NCBI GenBank assembly: GCA_963817435.1
Contig: CAWFNY010000001.1
Coordinates: 930,001 to 994,000, forward strand
Direction: 5' to 3'
Length of the DNA stretch: 64,000 bases
Source of the DNA: JADJOM01 sp963817435
Lineage (GTDB): Bacteria > Gemmatimonadota > Gemmatimonadetes > Gemmatimonadales > GWC2-71-9
The notes under the pieces are model-generated. The model ran no database searches. It was not told the origin of the DNA and worked only from the letters and a program-made list of their open reading frames with translations. Numbering within the stretch: position 1 is the stretch's first letter; the number at the start of each line of letters is the position of its first letter. Positions 27,159-35,191 of the stretch are shown here, one piece after another. Both the position numbers and the translations under genes were made by a program.

Positions 27159-27998
27159 TCAGTACTGATAAAATCCCTTGCCCGTCTTTCGTCCGAGCTG
27201 CCCCGCCGCCACCATCCGCCGCAGCAGTGGACAGGGGCGGTACTTGTCATCGCCCAATCCCCGGTGCAGCACTTCCAGAATCGCGAGGCAGGTGTCGAGC
27301 CCGATCAGGTCGGCCAGCATCAGCGGACCCATCGGGTGCGCCATCCCCAGCTTCATCACCGTGTCGATGGCTTCGGGAGCGGCCACCCCTTCCATCACGC
27401 AGAAGATGGCCTCGTTGATCATCGGCATCAGCACCCGATTGCTGACGAAGCCGGGATAGTCGTTGACTTCGACCGGCGTCTTCCCCAGCGTCGCGGCCAG
27501 CTCCATGATCCGCCGGGTGGTGGCATCGCTGGTGGCCTGACCGCGGATGACCTCGACCAGTTGCATGACCGGGACCGGGTTCATGAAGTGCATGCCGATC
27601 ACCAGATCCGGCCGCCGGGTCTTCGCGGCGATCTCGGTGATGGAGATGGAGCTGGTGTTTGTCGCGAGAATGACACCCGGAGCACAGCCGTGGTCGAGCT
27701 GCTCGAAGATCTGGTACTTGAGGGCCGGGTTCTCCGTGGCGGCCTCGATCGCCAGCTCCGCCCCCTTCACATCCTCCACCGTGGTCGCCACCGCGATCCG
27801 GCCCGCCGCGAGGTCGGCGGCATCCTGCTCCAGGGCTCCCTTCTTGACCATGCGGCCGAGGCTGGTCCGGATCGCGGCCAGCCCCTTGTCGAGCGCCTGT
27901 GCCGAAACGTCGACCATCGTCACCTGGTGTCCTGAGGTCGCGAAGACCTGAGCGATGCCGTTGCCCATGGTGCCCGCGCCAATCACGGCAACCTTCAC
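27159..27998 (-). CDS. 3-hydroxybutyryl-CoA dehydrogenase (3-hydroxyacyl-CoA dehydrogenase family)
   Basis: A 279-residue NAD-dependent enzyme with the Rossmann start VAVIGAGTMGNGIAQVFA, the conserved LATNTSSISITEIA, IGMHFMNPVPVM and the C-terminal GPLMLADLIGLDTCLAI. It starts with GTG at 27998, GGAG seven bases upstream, overlapping the stop of the CPBP gene (GTGA). It catalyses the third step of beta-oxidation or its reverse in butyrate/PHB routes. The thiolase two genes upstream would supply or use acetoacetyl-CoA. Confidence 0.92.
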   Translation of the reverse strand: MKVAVIGAGTMGNGIAQVFATSGHQVTMVDVSAQALDKGLAAIRTSLGRMVKKGALEQDAADLAAGRIAVATTVEDVKGAELAIEAATENPALKYQIFEQLDHGCAPGVILATNTSSISITEIAAKTRRPDLVIGMHFMNPVPVMQLVEVIRGQATSDATTRRIMELAATLGKTPVEVNDYPGFVSNRVLMPMINEAIFCVMEGVAAPEAIDTVMKLGMAHPMGPLMLADLIGLDTCLAILEVLHRGLGDDKYRPCPLLRRMVAAGQLGRKTGKGFYQY

Positions 27999-28861
27999 GA
28001 CAGCTCCTTTCCGCTCCAGCGCCATGCGGCAGCGGTGGCGAGCGCGATCATCGCGGTCGCCAGCAGGCCGCCTTCCGGGCCGAAGGTCCCGCCGGTCAGC
28101 CACTGCGGGCCACCGGGGTGGTAGTCGATGAGAGGGATCCGGAACGGCAGACCGCTCACCGGGGCATCGAGTGCCGCCAGCGTGGCGTTCCAGCCCAGGT
28201 GAGCGCCCCACGCCGTCCAGATCCCGCCAGGGGCATAGAAGGCGACGCCGAGCATGATGCCGGCCAGCGCGATGTTGAGCATGCCGAGCGTCGTGCCATT
28301 CGGATTGAGCAGGTGCGCCATCGCGAAAAGCCCCGACAGGACCAGGAGCGCCGGCACCCGCCCGATGGCGCGCGCAAGCACGACCTGCCCGACCCCGCGG
28401 AACATCACCTCCTCGAGCAGTGCGGCCGGGGCGAGCAGCAGGGCGGTCCGGGCAATCTGGAGCAGGTAGTCCTGGGTGCTGCCCGCGTCGGGAACGAACC
28501 GCGCCCCGCCCACGATCAGCGAGAGTCCGAGCGCGAGTCCGGCCGGAACGATCCCCAGCAGCAGCCCGAGCAGGAATCCCCGCCCCGCCCCCGCGGTGGG
28601 GGCCCAGCGGAGGTCCTCCCAGGTGAGCCCGATCGCCCGCCGGCCGATGGCCCAGGTGAGGGTGCCGTAGGCGAGCAGTCCGCTCGCCGTCTGGATGATG
28701 AGTGTTCGGGGACCGGGAGCACCGCGATCGAACCCGCCGGTGAGCCTCGCGCCAACGATGGACAGCACCACCATCAGGACGAAGCCGGTCCCGAGATAGA
28801 GCAGTGCCCAGCCCGCCGCGCGTACTGGCGACGGGCGCTCAGGCACGGCGGCGAGGGTCAC
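27995..28861 (-). CDS. CPBP (CAAX/Abi) family intramembrane metalloprotease
   Basis: The 288-residue protein has about eight membrane helices and the three CPBP motifs: EEVMFRG (EExxxR), FAMAHLLNP and HLGWNATLA, which together place the catalytic Glu and His residues in the membrane. Family members cleave prenylated or other membrane substrates or handle bacteriocins. The GTG at 28861 overlaps the bioY stop (GTGA); the longer in-frame start would run deep into bioY. Its substrate is unknown and its place between bioY and a CoA dehydrogenase is probably just operon packing. Confidence 0.87.
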   Translation of the reverse strand: MTLAAVPERPSPVRAAGWALLYLGTGFVLMVVLSIVGARLTGGFDRGAPGPRTLIIQTASGLLAYGTLTWAIGRRAIGLTWEDLRWAPTAGAGRGFLLGLLLGIVPAGLALGLSLIVGGARFVPDAGSTQDYLLQIARTALLLAPAALLEEVMFRGVGQVVLARAIGRVPALLVLSGLFAMAHLLNPNGTTLGMLNIALAGIMLGVAFYAPGGIWTAWGAHLGWNATLAALDAPVSGLPFRIPLIDYHPGGPQWLTGGTFGPEGGLLATAMIALATAAAWRWSGKELS

Positions 28862-29439
28862 GAGCGGAGGCGGAGGGCGTGATGCGCCCGCCACAGCACC
28901 ACGGCGGCGAGCAGCACCTTGAGCAGATCCTGCGCGATGAAGGGTGTGACGCCCAGCGCCACGGCGCGCCCGGCGCCGCCGGAGAGGAGGGTCAACTGGG
29001 CCCAGCCACCGAGATGGATGATCACCATCCCGACGAAGGCGGCGAGCAGCGAGCGCGCGAAGCGACCCCGCTCGGCGAGGCGGCCCACCGCGGCGGCCGC
29101 GACCGGGAAGGCGAGCAGGTAGCCGCCAGTCGGCCCGAAGAGCCACGGAAGCCCGGCATGTCCGGCGGAGAACACCGGCGCGCCGAAGGCGCCCGCCACG
29201 AGGTAGAGCACCATCGACCCGGCGCCCAGCGCCGATCCGAAGAGCCCGCCGACCAGCACCACCGCGAGCCCCTGCAGCGTCATCGGCACCGGTGAGAACG
29301 GCACCGGGATCGCCACCTGGGCGGAGAGCGCCACCAGCGCGGCCGCGCCGGCAAGCGTCAACGGCCAGCGCAGCGGGAAGCCGCGAAAGCGGGCGCCGGG
29401 CGCCGGGGGCGCCTGCACCTGAATCGAGGGACGGCTCAT
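28858..29439 (-). CDS. bioY: BioY-family biotin transporter substrate-binding membrane protein
   Basis: The 193-residue protein has five to six membrane helices and the BioY hallmarks IPVPFSPVPMTLQGLAVVLVGGLFG and FGPTGGYLLAFPVAAA. It is the S component of an ECF-type biotin transporter, which may work alone or with EcfA and EcfT; neither is in this window. The start is ATG 29439, four bases before the thiolase stop ends, so it is coupled to thiolase translation. Confidence 0.9.
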   Translation of the reverse strand: MSRPSIQVQAPPAPGARFRGFPLRWPLTLAGAAALVALSAQVAIPVPFSPVPMTLQGLAVVLVGGLFGSALGAGSMVLYLVAGAFGAPVFSAGHAGLPWLFGPTGGYLLAFPVAAAAVGRLAERGRFARSLLAAFVGMVIIHLGGWAQLTLLSGGAGRAVALGVTPFIAQDLLKVLLAAVVLWRAHHALRLRS

Positions 29440-29443
29440 GGGT

Positions 29444-30631
29444 TCAGATCCTTTCGACCGTGAGGGCCACGGCGTTTCCGCCGCCGAGGCAGAGTGTGGC
29501 GAGACCGGTGGACTTGTGCCGGTCCTGCATCGCATAGAGCAGCGTGGTGAGCACCCGGGCACCGCTGGCGCCGATCGGGTGGCCGAGGGCGACCGCACCG
29601 CCGTGGACGTTCACACGATCCCAGTCCCACCCGAGCGCACGGCCATCGGCGAGCGCCTGGACGGCAAAGGCTTCGTTGGCCTCGATGAGATCGTAGTGGC
29701 CGATCGTCGTGCCGGCCTTCTTCATCAGGTTCTGCACCGCGAAGATCGGCGCGAAGAACAGCTCCTTCGGCTCGCCGCCACCCGTGGCGTAGTGCGTCAC
29801 CCTGGCCAGGGGAGCGAGACCGTGAGCCTTCGCGAACGCCAGCGAGGCGATGATGAGCGCGCTGGCGCCGTCGTTGAGGCCCGGGGCGTTCCCGGCGGTC
29901 ACACTGCCGTCCTTCTTGAATACCGGCTTGAGCTTCGCGAGGGATTCGAGGCTGGTGTCCTTCCGGGGTGATTCGTCCGCCGTCACCTTCGTGACGCCGC
30001 CCTTGCCCGCCACCTCCACCGGAACGATCTCGGCGCTGAACTTCCCGCCCTCCTGCGCCGCGATGGCCTTGCGGTGGCTCTGGAAGGCGAATTCGTCCTG
30101 ATCCGCGCGGGTGACCCCAGCCTTCTCCGCGGTGTACTCGGCGTACTCCCCCATGTGGTTCTTGCCGAAGGAGTCCCACAAGCCGTCGTGGATCATGCCG
30201 TCGACGATCGTCTGATTGCCGGCCTTGATCCCGTTGCGATAGCCGTACAGATAGTGGGGAGCGGAGGACATCGATTCCTGCCCGCCCGCCACGATGCACT
30301 GCGCGTCGCCCGCCTTGATGGCCTGCGACGCGAGCATCACCGCCTTGAGTCCCGAGCCGCAGACCTTGTTGATGGTGAGGGCGGGGACCACCGGCGGAAT
30401 GCCGCCGTGGATCATCGCCTGTCGGGCGGGCGCCTGGCCCGAGCCCCCCTGCACCACCTGCCCCATGATCACTTCCTCGACCGCCGCGACGTCGATCCCC
30501 GCGCGGCGGACCGCCTCGCGGATCGCGAGCGCGCCGAGTTGGGGCGCGGAAAAGCCGCCGAGCGCGCCGAGATACTTCCCGATCGGCGTGCGGCAGGCGG
30601 CGAGAATGACCGGCGTAGTTGCGTCGCTCAC
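29444..30631 (-). CDS. Acetyl-CoA acetyltransferase (thiolase)
   Basis: A 395-residue thiolase, cytoplasmic, joining or splitting acetoacetyl-CoA. The nucleophilic cysteine lies in NKVCGSGLKAV, with downstream GGQESMS, NEAFAVQAL, NVHGGAVALGHPIGASGAR and the second catalytic cysteine in ATLCLGGGNA. The GTG at 30631 is preferred (GAGGG six bases upstream), giving MSDATTPVILAACRTPIG. It leads the bioY-CPBP-hbd run. Confidence 0.94.
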   Translation of the reverse strand: MSDATTPVILAACRTPIGKYLGALGGFSAPQLGALAIREAVRRAGIDVAAVEEVIMGQVVQGGSGQAPARQAMIHGGIPPVVPALTINKVCGSGLKAVMLASQAIKAGDAQCIVAGGQESMSSAPHYLYGYRNGIKAGNQTIVDGMIHDGLWDSFGKNHMGEYAEYTAEKAGVTRADQDEFAFQSHRKAIAAQEGGKFSAEIVPVEVAGKGGVTKVTADESPRKDTSLESLAKLKPVFKKDGSVTAGNAPGLNDGASALIIASLAFAKAHGLAPLARVTHYATGGGEPKELFFAPIFAVQNLMKKAGTTIGHYDLIEANEAFAVQALADGRALGWDWDRVNVHGGAVALGHPIGASGARVLTTLLYAMQDRHKSTGLATLCLGGGNAVALTVERI

Positions 30632-30746
30632 TGAGCCCTCAGCGTGTGGTGAATCCGAGGGCCGAAGTATCACCGGAGCGGGCGACGGATGGTAGGTGCT
30701 GCATGACTATGCGCGCCCGTGCACGGGGCCCTCGCCGGCCGGGCAG

Positions 30747-31883
30747 CTACCGGCCTGCAGCCGGCGTCGCTACAGCGGCGGCAACATCGGGGTAGGCCTG
30801 CGCCAGCGGAAAGGAATGCCCGGCCATCTGCGCGGCGGCCCAGCCGAGCAGGCGATCACGGACCTCCGCCGGCACGTCCTGGTGGCGGTCCGCGGTGCCG
30901 CTCACGAACAGCTCGGCGTTGGTCTGCAGAATGTGCGGCGGGTGCATCTCGAAGTGGTCCTGGTGCCGCTGCATGTAGACGAAGCCGGCCTTGTCCACCA
31001 CCCGCGCGAGTTGCTGCTCGCTGAGCGGCGCGACGCCGAGGAACTCCGCCACCCGGCGCACGGTGGCCGGGAGATCCCGCTTCATGTCCTCGAAGTAGAG
31101 GAACAGCACGTTGCCGTTTCCGCTGGCCCTATCCCACCAGCCCTTCATGTGATCGGGCCAGGTGCCCCACCACATCAGGTCAGGGGAACAGTACCAGGCC
31201 TCGAACGCCTCGGTCGGCGGCGCCATGCCGCCGACATTCGTCACGATGAAATCGATGCAACTCGCGAAGCAGGAGACCGGATGGCGGGCGACGTAGATGT
31301 ATCGCGCCGCCGGCGCGGCGGGACAGAGCTGGGCCGGGAAGTGGGTCTTGATGATTCGCGAGGGCCGTTCCGCGCCAATGAGCGGGGCCGCCTCCAGCGA
31401 GACGCTCTTGCGGCCCTCGAGCCAGGGTGAGAGCGCGTACATCGTCTTCCCCGAGTCGACCAGGTCACCCTGCCCCCGGTTCAGCACCTCGTAGACGATC
31501 TGCTGCATCCAGGTGGTGCCGCACTTCATCTGGGTGACGACGAATACATCGTCAGGGCGCGCCTGATAGCCGGCGCCCTTGGCGAAGCTCTCTTCGCTGC
31601 AGCTGCCGTGGGGGCCGGCCACGCCCTTGTACAGGAAGCGGAGCTTCTGGAAGTCGAGCTTGGCGCCGGCGGCGTTGAGCTTGAGCAGGGGGGAGAGCAG
31701 GCGTGCATGCAGGCGAAGCGAACGCTTGAAGGCCTCCCGCCCTCCCGGCGTGCGGCCGTAGTAGCCCAGGCCCACTGACTGCTCGTCCTCCCACTTGAGC
31801 ACGGCCCCGAGGTAGATCGACTGCACGACGAGGAATGCGACCAGCACACCAACCACGGCGAGAATCGTCCACAGAATCGCCAT
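30747..31883 (-). CDS. Membrane-anchored sulfotransferase (Sulfotransfer_1 type)
   Basis: The 378-residue protein begins with a single membrane helix (MAILWTILAVVGVLVAFLVVQS) followed by a sulfotransferase domain. The PAPS-binding loop is VVTQMKCGTTWMQQIVYEVL, and the 3'-phosphate site is YIYVARHPVSCFASCIDF; WYCSPDLMWWGTWPDHMKGWWD is typical of the cytosolic steroid/phenol branch. It would transfer sulfate from PAPS to a small or lipid acceptor; the acceptor is unknown. Such N-terminally anchored bacterial forms are less usual. Confidence 0.85.
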   Translation of the reverse strand: MAILWTILAVVGVLVAFLVVQSIYLGAVLKWEDEQSVGLGYYGRTPGGREAFKRSLRLHARLLSPLLKLNAAGAKLDFQKLRFLYKGVAGPHGSCSEESFAKGAGYQARPDDVFVVTQMKCGTTWMQQIVYEVLNRGQGDLVDSGKTMYALSPWLEGRKSVSLEAAPLIGAERPSRIIKTHFPAQLCPAAPAARYIYVARHPVSCFASCIDFIVTNVGGMAPPTEAFEAWYCSPDLMWWGTWPDHMKGWWDRASGNGNVLFLYFEDMKRDLPATVRRVAEFLGVAPLSEQQLARVVDKAGFVYMQRHQDHFEMHPPHILQTNAELFVSGTADRHQDVPAEVRDRLLGWAAAQMAGHSFPLAQAYPDVAAAVATPAAGR

Positions 31884-32241
31884 CCGTCAGCACCTTTCTG
31901 CCTGGCGGCCTCGAGCCGTCGGGGGCCCTTGAGCCACGGAGAGGTTCGAAGAGCGGAGTGCCCGGGAATACCCGCCGGGGAAAGTAGCACACTACAGGTT
32001 ATCGGTCTCCGGGCACACCCGGAGGGACGGCCAGGCTGTCAGGGGGCACCGGCGCGGGCGCCGGGACCCGGGGTCCGGAAGGCGGTGTCTGGCGCGGGAA
32101 GGTCGCACGGTGGATTCACGCTCGCCTCATGGGGATGTGGCTAGACTAATTCCCGAGCGCGTGTCGGTTCGGTGGCGAGAAGCCTCAGGACGACGCCTGA
32201 GTATCGCGGTCCCGGCCGGTCTCGCCTCGATCGGAGGATCT
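31884..32241. other. Divergent intergenic region of 358 bases
   Basis: No gene is visible. It separates the sulfotransferase from the small stress-type genes and must hold both promoters, none of which is clear. A small hairpin, CTCAGG (32184-32189) with CCTGAG (32196-32201), lies in the leader of the downstream gene, and CGGAGG sits just before its ATG. Confidence 0.4.
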
Positions 32242-32391
32242 ATGCTGTGGACAGTTGTGCTCATCCTGCTTGTGCTCTGGGCGCTGGGTCTGGTGGGCGG
32301 GTTCGCGTTCGGCGGCCTGATCCATCTCCTGCTGGCCGTGGCACTCATCGTGGTGATTGTCCGGTTGATGCAGGGCAGAAGGCTCACCTGA
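32242..32391 (+). CDS. Small lmo0937-family membrane protein
   Basis: A 49-residue protein made of two membrane helices (VVLILLVLWALGLV and IHLLLAVALIVVIVRLM) with a GGFAFGGLIH turn and a basic end GRR. The arrangement matches the lmo0937 family seen in stress regulons. GGAGG lies six bases before the ATG. Its function is unknown. The next gene, a CsbD-type protein 10 bases on, supports a shared stress role. Confidence 0.8.
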   Translation: MLWTVVLILLVLWALGLVGGFAFGGLIHLLLAVALIVVIVRLMQGRRLT

Positions 32392-32401
32392 CGGAGGGGA
32401 T

Positions 32402-32605
32402 ATGTCGAACCGGCGTGTGGCCCTGGATGGGATCAAGCGGTCCCTGAAGGGCAAGGCAACGCAGATCAAGGGCGGCGTGAAGGAGACGATCGGGGAGCTC
32501 GCCGGCGACGGGCACCTCAGGGCTGAAGGCAAGATCGCCAAGGTAACGGGAGCGATCCAGGAGGCGGTCGGCAAGGTGGAGCAGAAGATCGCCAGGAAGC
32601 TCTAG
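32402..32605 (+). CDS. CsbD-family stress protein
   Basis: The 67-residue, lysine-rich, helical protein shows the CsbD repeat pattern KGKATQIKGGVKETIGELAGD and AEGKIAKVTGAIQEAVGKVEQKI. CsbD is a sigma-B-dependent protein of unknown function in Bacillus, and relatives are widely induced by stress. GGAGGGG precedes the ATG closely. Confidence 0.92.
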   Translation: MSNRRVALDGIKRSLKGKATQIKGGVKETIGELAGDGHLRAEGKIAKVTGAIQEAVGKVEQKIARKL

Positions 32606-32638
32606 AGCCAAGACGGTACCGCGCGGGTGGCCTGGTGA

Positions 32639-34561
32639 TTACGGTACCAGCGCCCGGCTCCGCACCTGCCCGGTGAGCCTCGCCACGAAGTCGGCGGCGG
32701 GGATGATCTCCTGCTTGTTCCCCGCCCCGCGCACCCGGATCGCGACCGTTCCGTTGTCGGCTTCCCGCTGGCCCACGACCGCCATGTAGGGCACTCGCTG
32801 CACCTCGCCTTCGCGGATGCGGTAGTTGAGCGTCTGGCTCCCCGCACCCAGCGTCGCCCGGAGGCCTGCATCGCGAAGCATGCGATGCACCCTGGCGGCA
32901 GCCTCCTCCTGCACATCCGAAATCGGCAGCACCCGCACCTGCTCCGGCGCGAGCCAGAGCGGGAACGCGCCGGCGAAGTGCTCGATCAGAATCGCGATGA
33001 ACCGCTCGAACGAGCCGTTGACCGCCCGGTGGATGATCACGGGGCGGTGGTCGTGATTGTCCTCGCCGACGTACTTGAGATCGAAGCGCTCCGGCGCGGC
33101 ATAGTCGAGCTGGATGGTGCCGAGCTGCCAGGTCCTGCCGATCGAGTCGGCGACGTCGAAGTCGATCTTCGGCCCGTAGAACGCACCGTCCCCCGGCTTG
33201 AGCTCGTAGGGCATCCCCGTCGCCTCGAGCGCGGCGCGGAGCGCCCCTTCGGCGCGATCCCACATCGCGTCGTCCCCGATGCGCTGTTCGGGACGGGTGG
33301 CGAACTTGAGCGCGGCGGTGAGGCCGAAGGTGGCGTAGTAATCGAGGATGAAGCGCGTCAGGCGGCGCACCTCGTCCGCGATCTGCGACTCCATCAGGTA
33401 GATGTGGCAGTCGTCCTGCTGGAACTGCCGCACCCGCGTCAGCCCCGCGAGGGCGCCGCTTACCTCGTTCCGGTGCAGGACGTCATAGGTGCTGTACCGG
33501 ATGGGCAGCTCGCGGTAGGAGTGCTTGCCCGTGGCGTACAGCAGGTGGTGACTGGGGCAGTTCATCGGCTTGAGCGACATGTCCTGCTCGCCCGTCTCGT
33601 TGTTATGGACGAGGAACATGTTCTCGCGGTACTTGCCCCAGTGCCCGGAGATCTCCCACAGCCCCTTGTTGTACAGCAGCGGCGTCTTGATTTCCTGATA
33701 CCCGTCGCGCTGCAGCTCCCGCATGTACGCGTTGAGCGTGTTGTAGATCGCCGTGCCACGGTCGGTCCAGAACGGCGCGCCCGGCGCGAAGGGATGGAAG
33801 ACGAAGAGGTCGAGCTCCTTCCCGACCTTCCGGTGGTCGCGCTTGCGGGCCTCTTCGAGCCGATGGGTGTAGGCGTCGAGGTCTTCCTTCCTGAACCAGG
33901 CCGTGCCGTAGATCCGCTGCAGCATCTGGCGGCTGGAATCGCCGCGCCAGTAGGCGCCCGCCGCCGACAGCAGCTTGAAATGCTTGAGGCGCGAGGTACT
34001 CGGGAGGTGCGGCCCGCGGCAGAGGTCGACGAAGGGACCGTCGGTATAGACGGTGATGGTCTCGTCGTCGCCGAGATCGCGGATGCGCTCGAGCTTCAGC
34101 GGATCGTCCCTGAACCGCTGGTTGGCCTCCACCCGGTCGACCACTTCCCGCACGAACGGATAGTCCTTCGCGGTGACCTCGGCCATCCGCTTCTCGATGT
34201 GCTCCAGGTCCTCGGGCGTGAACGGGCGCTCGACTTCGAAGTCGTAGTAGAACCCGTCCTCGATCGGCGGACCGAAGCCGATCGCCGCCGTCGGGAACAG
34301 CTCCCGCACCGCCGTCGCCAGGATGTGGGCGGCGGAGTGGCGGAGCACATCGAGCGCGTCGGGGTCCTTGTCCGTCAGGATGGCGAACGCCGCATCCTCG
34401 GTGATCGGGCGGTCCAGATCGCGAATCTGGCCGTTGACGCGCGCGGCGAGCGCGGCGCGGGCGAGTCCGGCGCCGATCGACTGGGCAACCTGGCGCGCGG
34501 TCGTCCCCGATTCGACCTCCCGCACGCTGCCGTCGGGCAGGGTCAGGCGGATCACGCTCAT
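32639..34561 (-). CDS. thrS: Threonyl-tRNA synthetase
   Basis: The 640-residue enzyme has the TGS domain (MSVIRLTLPDGSVREVE), the second-site editing domain with HSAAHILATAV, the class II catalytic core with MNCPSHH zinc-ligand region and GALAGLTRVRQFQQDDCHIY, and the anticodon-binding end beginning LAPEQVRVLPIS. Length is typical. The ATG at 34561 overlaps the stop of a 50-residue ORF immediately upstream, so its translation is probably coupled to that ORF. Confidence 0.97.
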   Translation of the reverse strand: MSVIRLTLPDGSVREVESGTTARQVAQSIGAGLARAALAARVNGQIRDLDRPITEDAAFAILTDKDPDALDVLRHSAAHILATAVRELFPTAAIGFGPPIEDGFYYDFEVERPFTPEDLEHIEKRMAEVTAKDYPFVREVVDRVEANQRFRDDPLKLERIRDLGDDETITVYTDGPFVDLCRGPHLPSTSRLKHFKLLSAAGAYWRGDSSRQMLQRIYGTAWFRKEDLDAYTHRLEEARKRDHRKVGKELDLFVFHPFAPGAPFWTDRGTAIYNTLNAYMRELQRDGYQEIKTPLLYNKGLWEISGHWGKYRENMFLVHNNETGEQDMSLKPMNCPSHHLLYATGKHSYRELPIRYSTYDVLHRNEVSGALAGLTRVRQFQQDDCHIYLMESQIADEVRRLTRFILDYYATFGLTAALKFATRPEQRIGDDAMWDRAEGALRAALEATGMPYELKPGDGAFYGPKIDFDVADSIGRTWQLGTIQLDYAAPERFDLKYVGEDNHDHRPVIIHRAVNGSFERFIAILIEHFAGAFPLWLAPEQVRVLPISDVQEEAAARVHRMLRDAGLRATLGAGSQTLNYRIREGEVQRVPYMAVVGQREADNGTVAIRVRGAGNKQEIIPAADFVARLTGQVRSRALVP

Positions 34562-34710
34562 GGGGTCTCCTGGACCGCGGGCGGACGAATGATCGGCGGG
34601 ACCCGGGGCGAGGACACGAAGTACCAGACCAGGCCGGCGATCAGGAGCAGGGCGAAGACCGCCCAGCGCCCGTAGGCGCCACCGCTCATCTGCACATTAT
34701 CTTCACTCAT
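34558..34710 (-). CDS. 50-residue single-helix membrane protein upstream of thrS
   Basis: Translating from ATG 34710 gives a short hydrophilic start (MSEDNVQMSGGAYGR), one membrane helix (WAVFALLLIAGLVWYFV) and a Pro-rich tail (RVPPIIRPPAVQETP). Its TGA overlaps the thrS ATG (ATGA). The composition is protein-like and the membrane segment is clean. I do not recognise a family; a small membrane protein or a leader ORF controlling thrS are both possible. Confidence 0.6.
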   Translation of the reverse strand: MSEDNVQMSGGAYGRWAVFALLLIAGLVWYFVSSPRVPPIIRPPAVQETP

Positions 34711-34762
34711 GGTGTTAACTTAACCGCTCGCCGATGACCAGCGTAAGAGCGCATTCACGAAC

Positions 34763-35191
34763 ATGTCACGCCGTCCGCCCGCCTCGGAACTCCTCGCCTG
34801 GACCCTCGTCGGCACCATCATCGGTGTGGCCGCCGGCTTCGCGCTCGGCGAATGGCTGGGCCCGCTGTCACGGGAGCGCACCGGCCGGGCGCTCCGCCGC
34901 GCGACGCAACGCCCCACCAGCGCCCGGCTCACCCCGTCCGAGGCCGCCCGCGCGGCCCGCCTGACGCTCGAGCACGATCCGCGCTTCAAGGGACTCGAGC
35001 TGGTGCCGATCGGCGTGGGACCCGGCATCGTCGAGCTGCATGGCTGGGTGCCGACCAGGGCGCTCCGGGCCCACGCGTTCCGGCTGGCGAGCCAGACCGC
35101 CGGCATCGATACGCTCGTGAACTGCCTCCTCGTGCACGGCGAGGATGACGCCGCCGAGCCTGCCCTCGACGTGACCGACCTCCCCGCATGA
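34763..35191 (+). CDS. BON-domain protein with N-terminal membrane anchor
   Basis: The 142-residue protein has one membrane helix (LLAWTLVGTIIGVAAGFALGEWLG) and a C-terminal BON domain (LTLEHDPRFKGLELVPIGVGPGIVELHGWVPTRALRAHAFRLA). BON domains often bind phospholipid or other envelope partners. Its stop overlaps the valS start (ATGA), and it is divergent from the thrS unit. Confidence 0.78.
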   Translation: MSRRPPASELLAWTLVGTIIGVAAGFALGEWLGPLSRERTGRALRRATQRPTSARLTPSEAARAARLTLEHDPRFKGLELVPIGVGPGIVELHGWVPTRALRAHAFRLASQTAGIDTLVNCLLVHGEDDAAEPALDVTDLPA

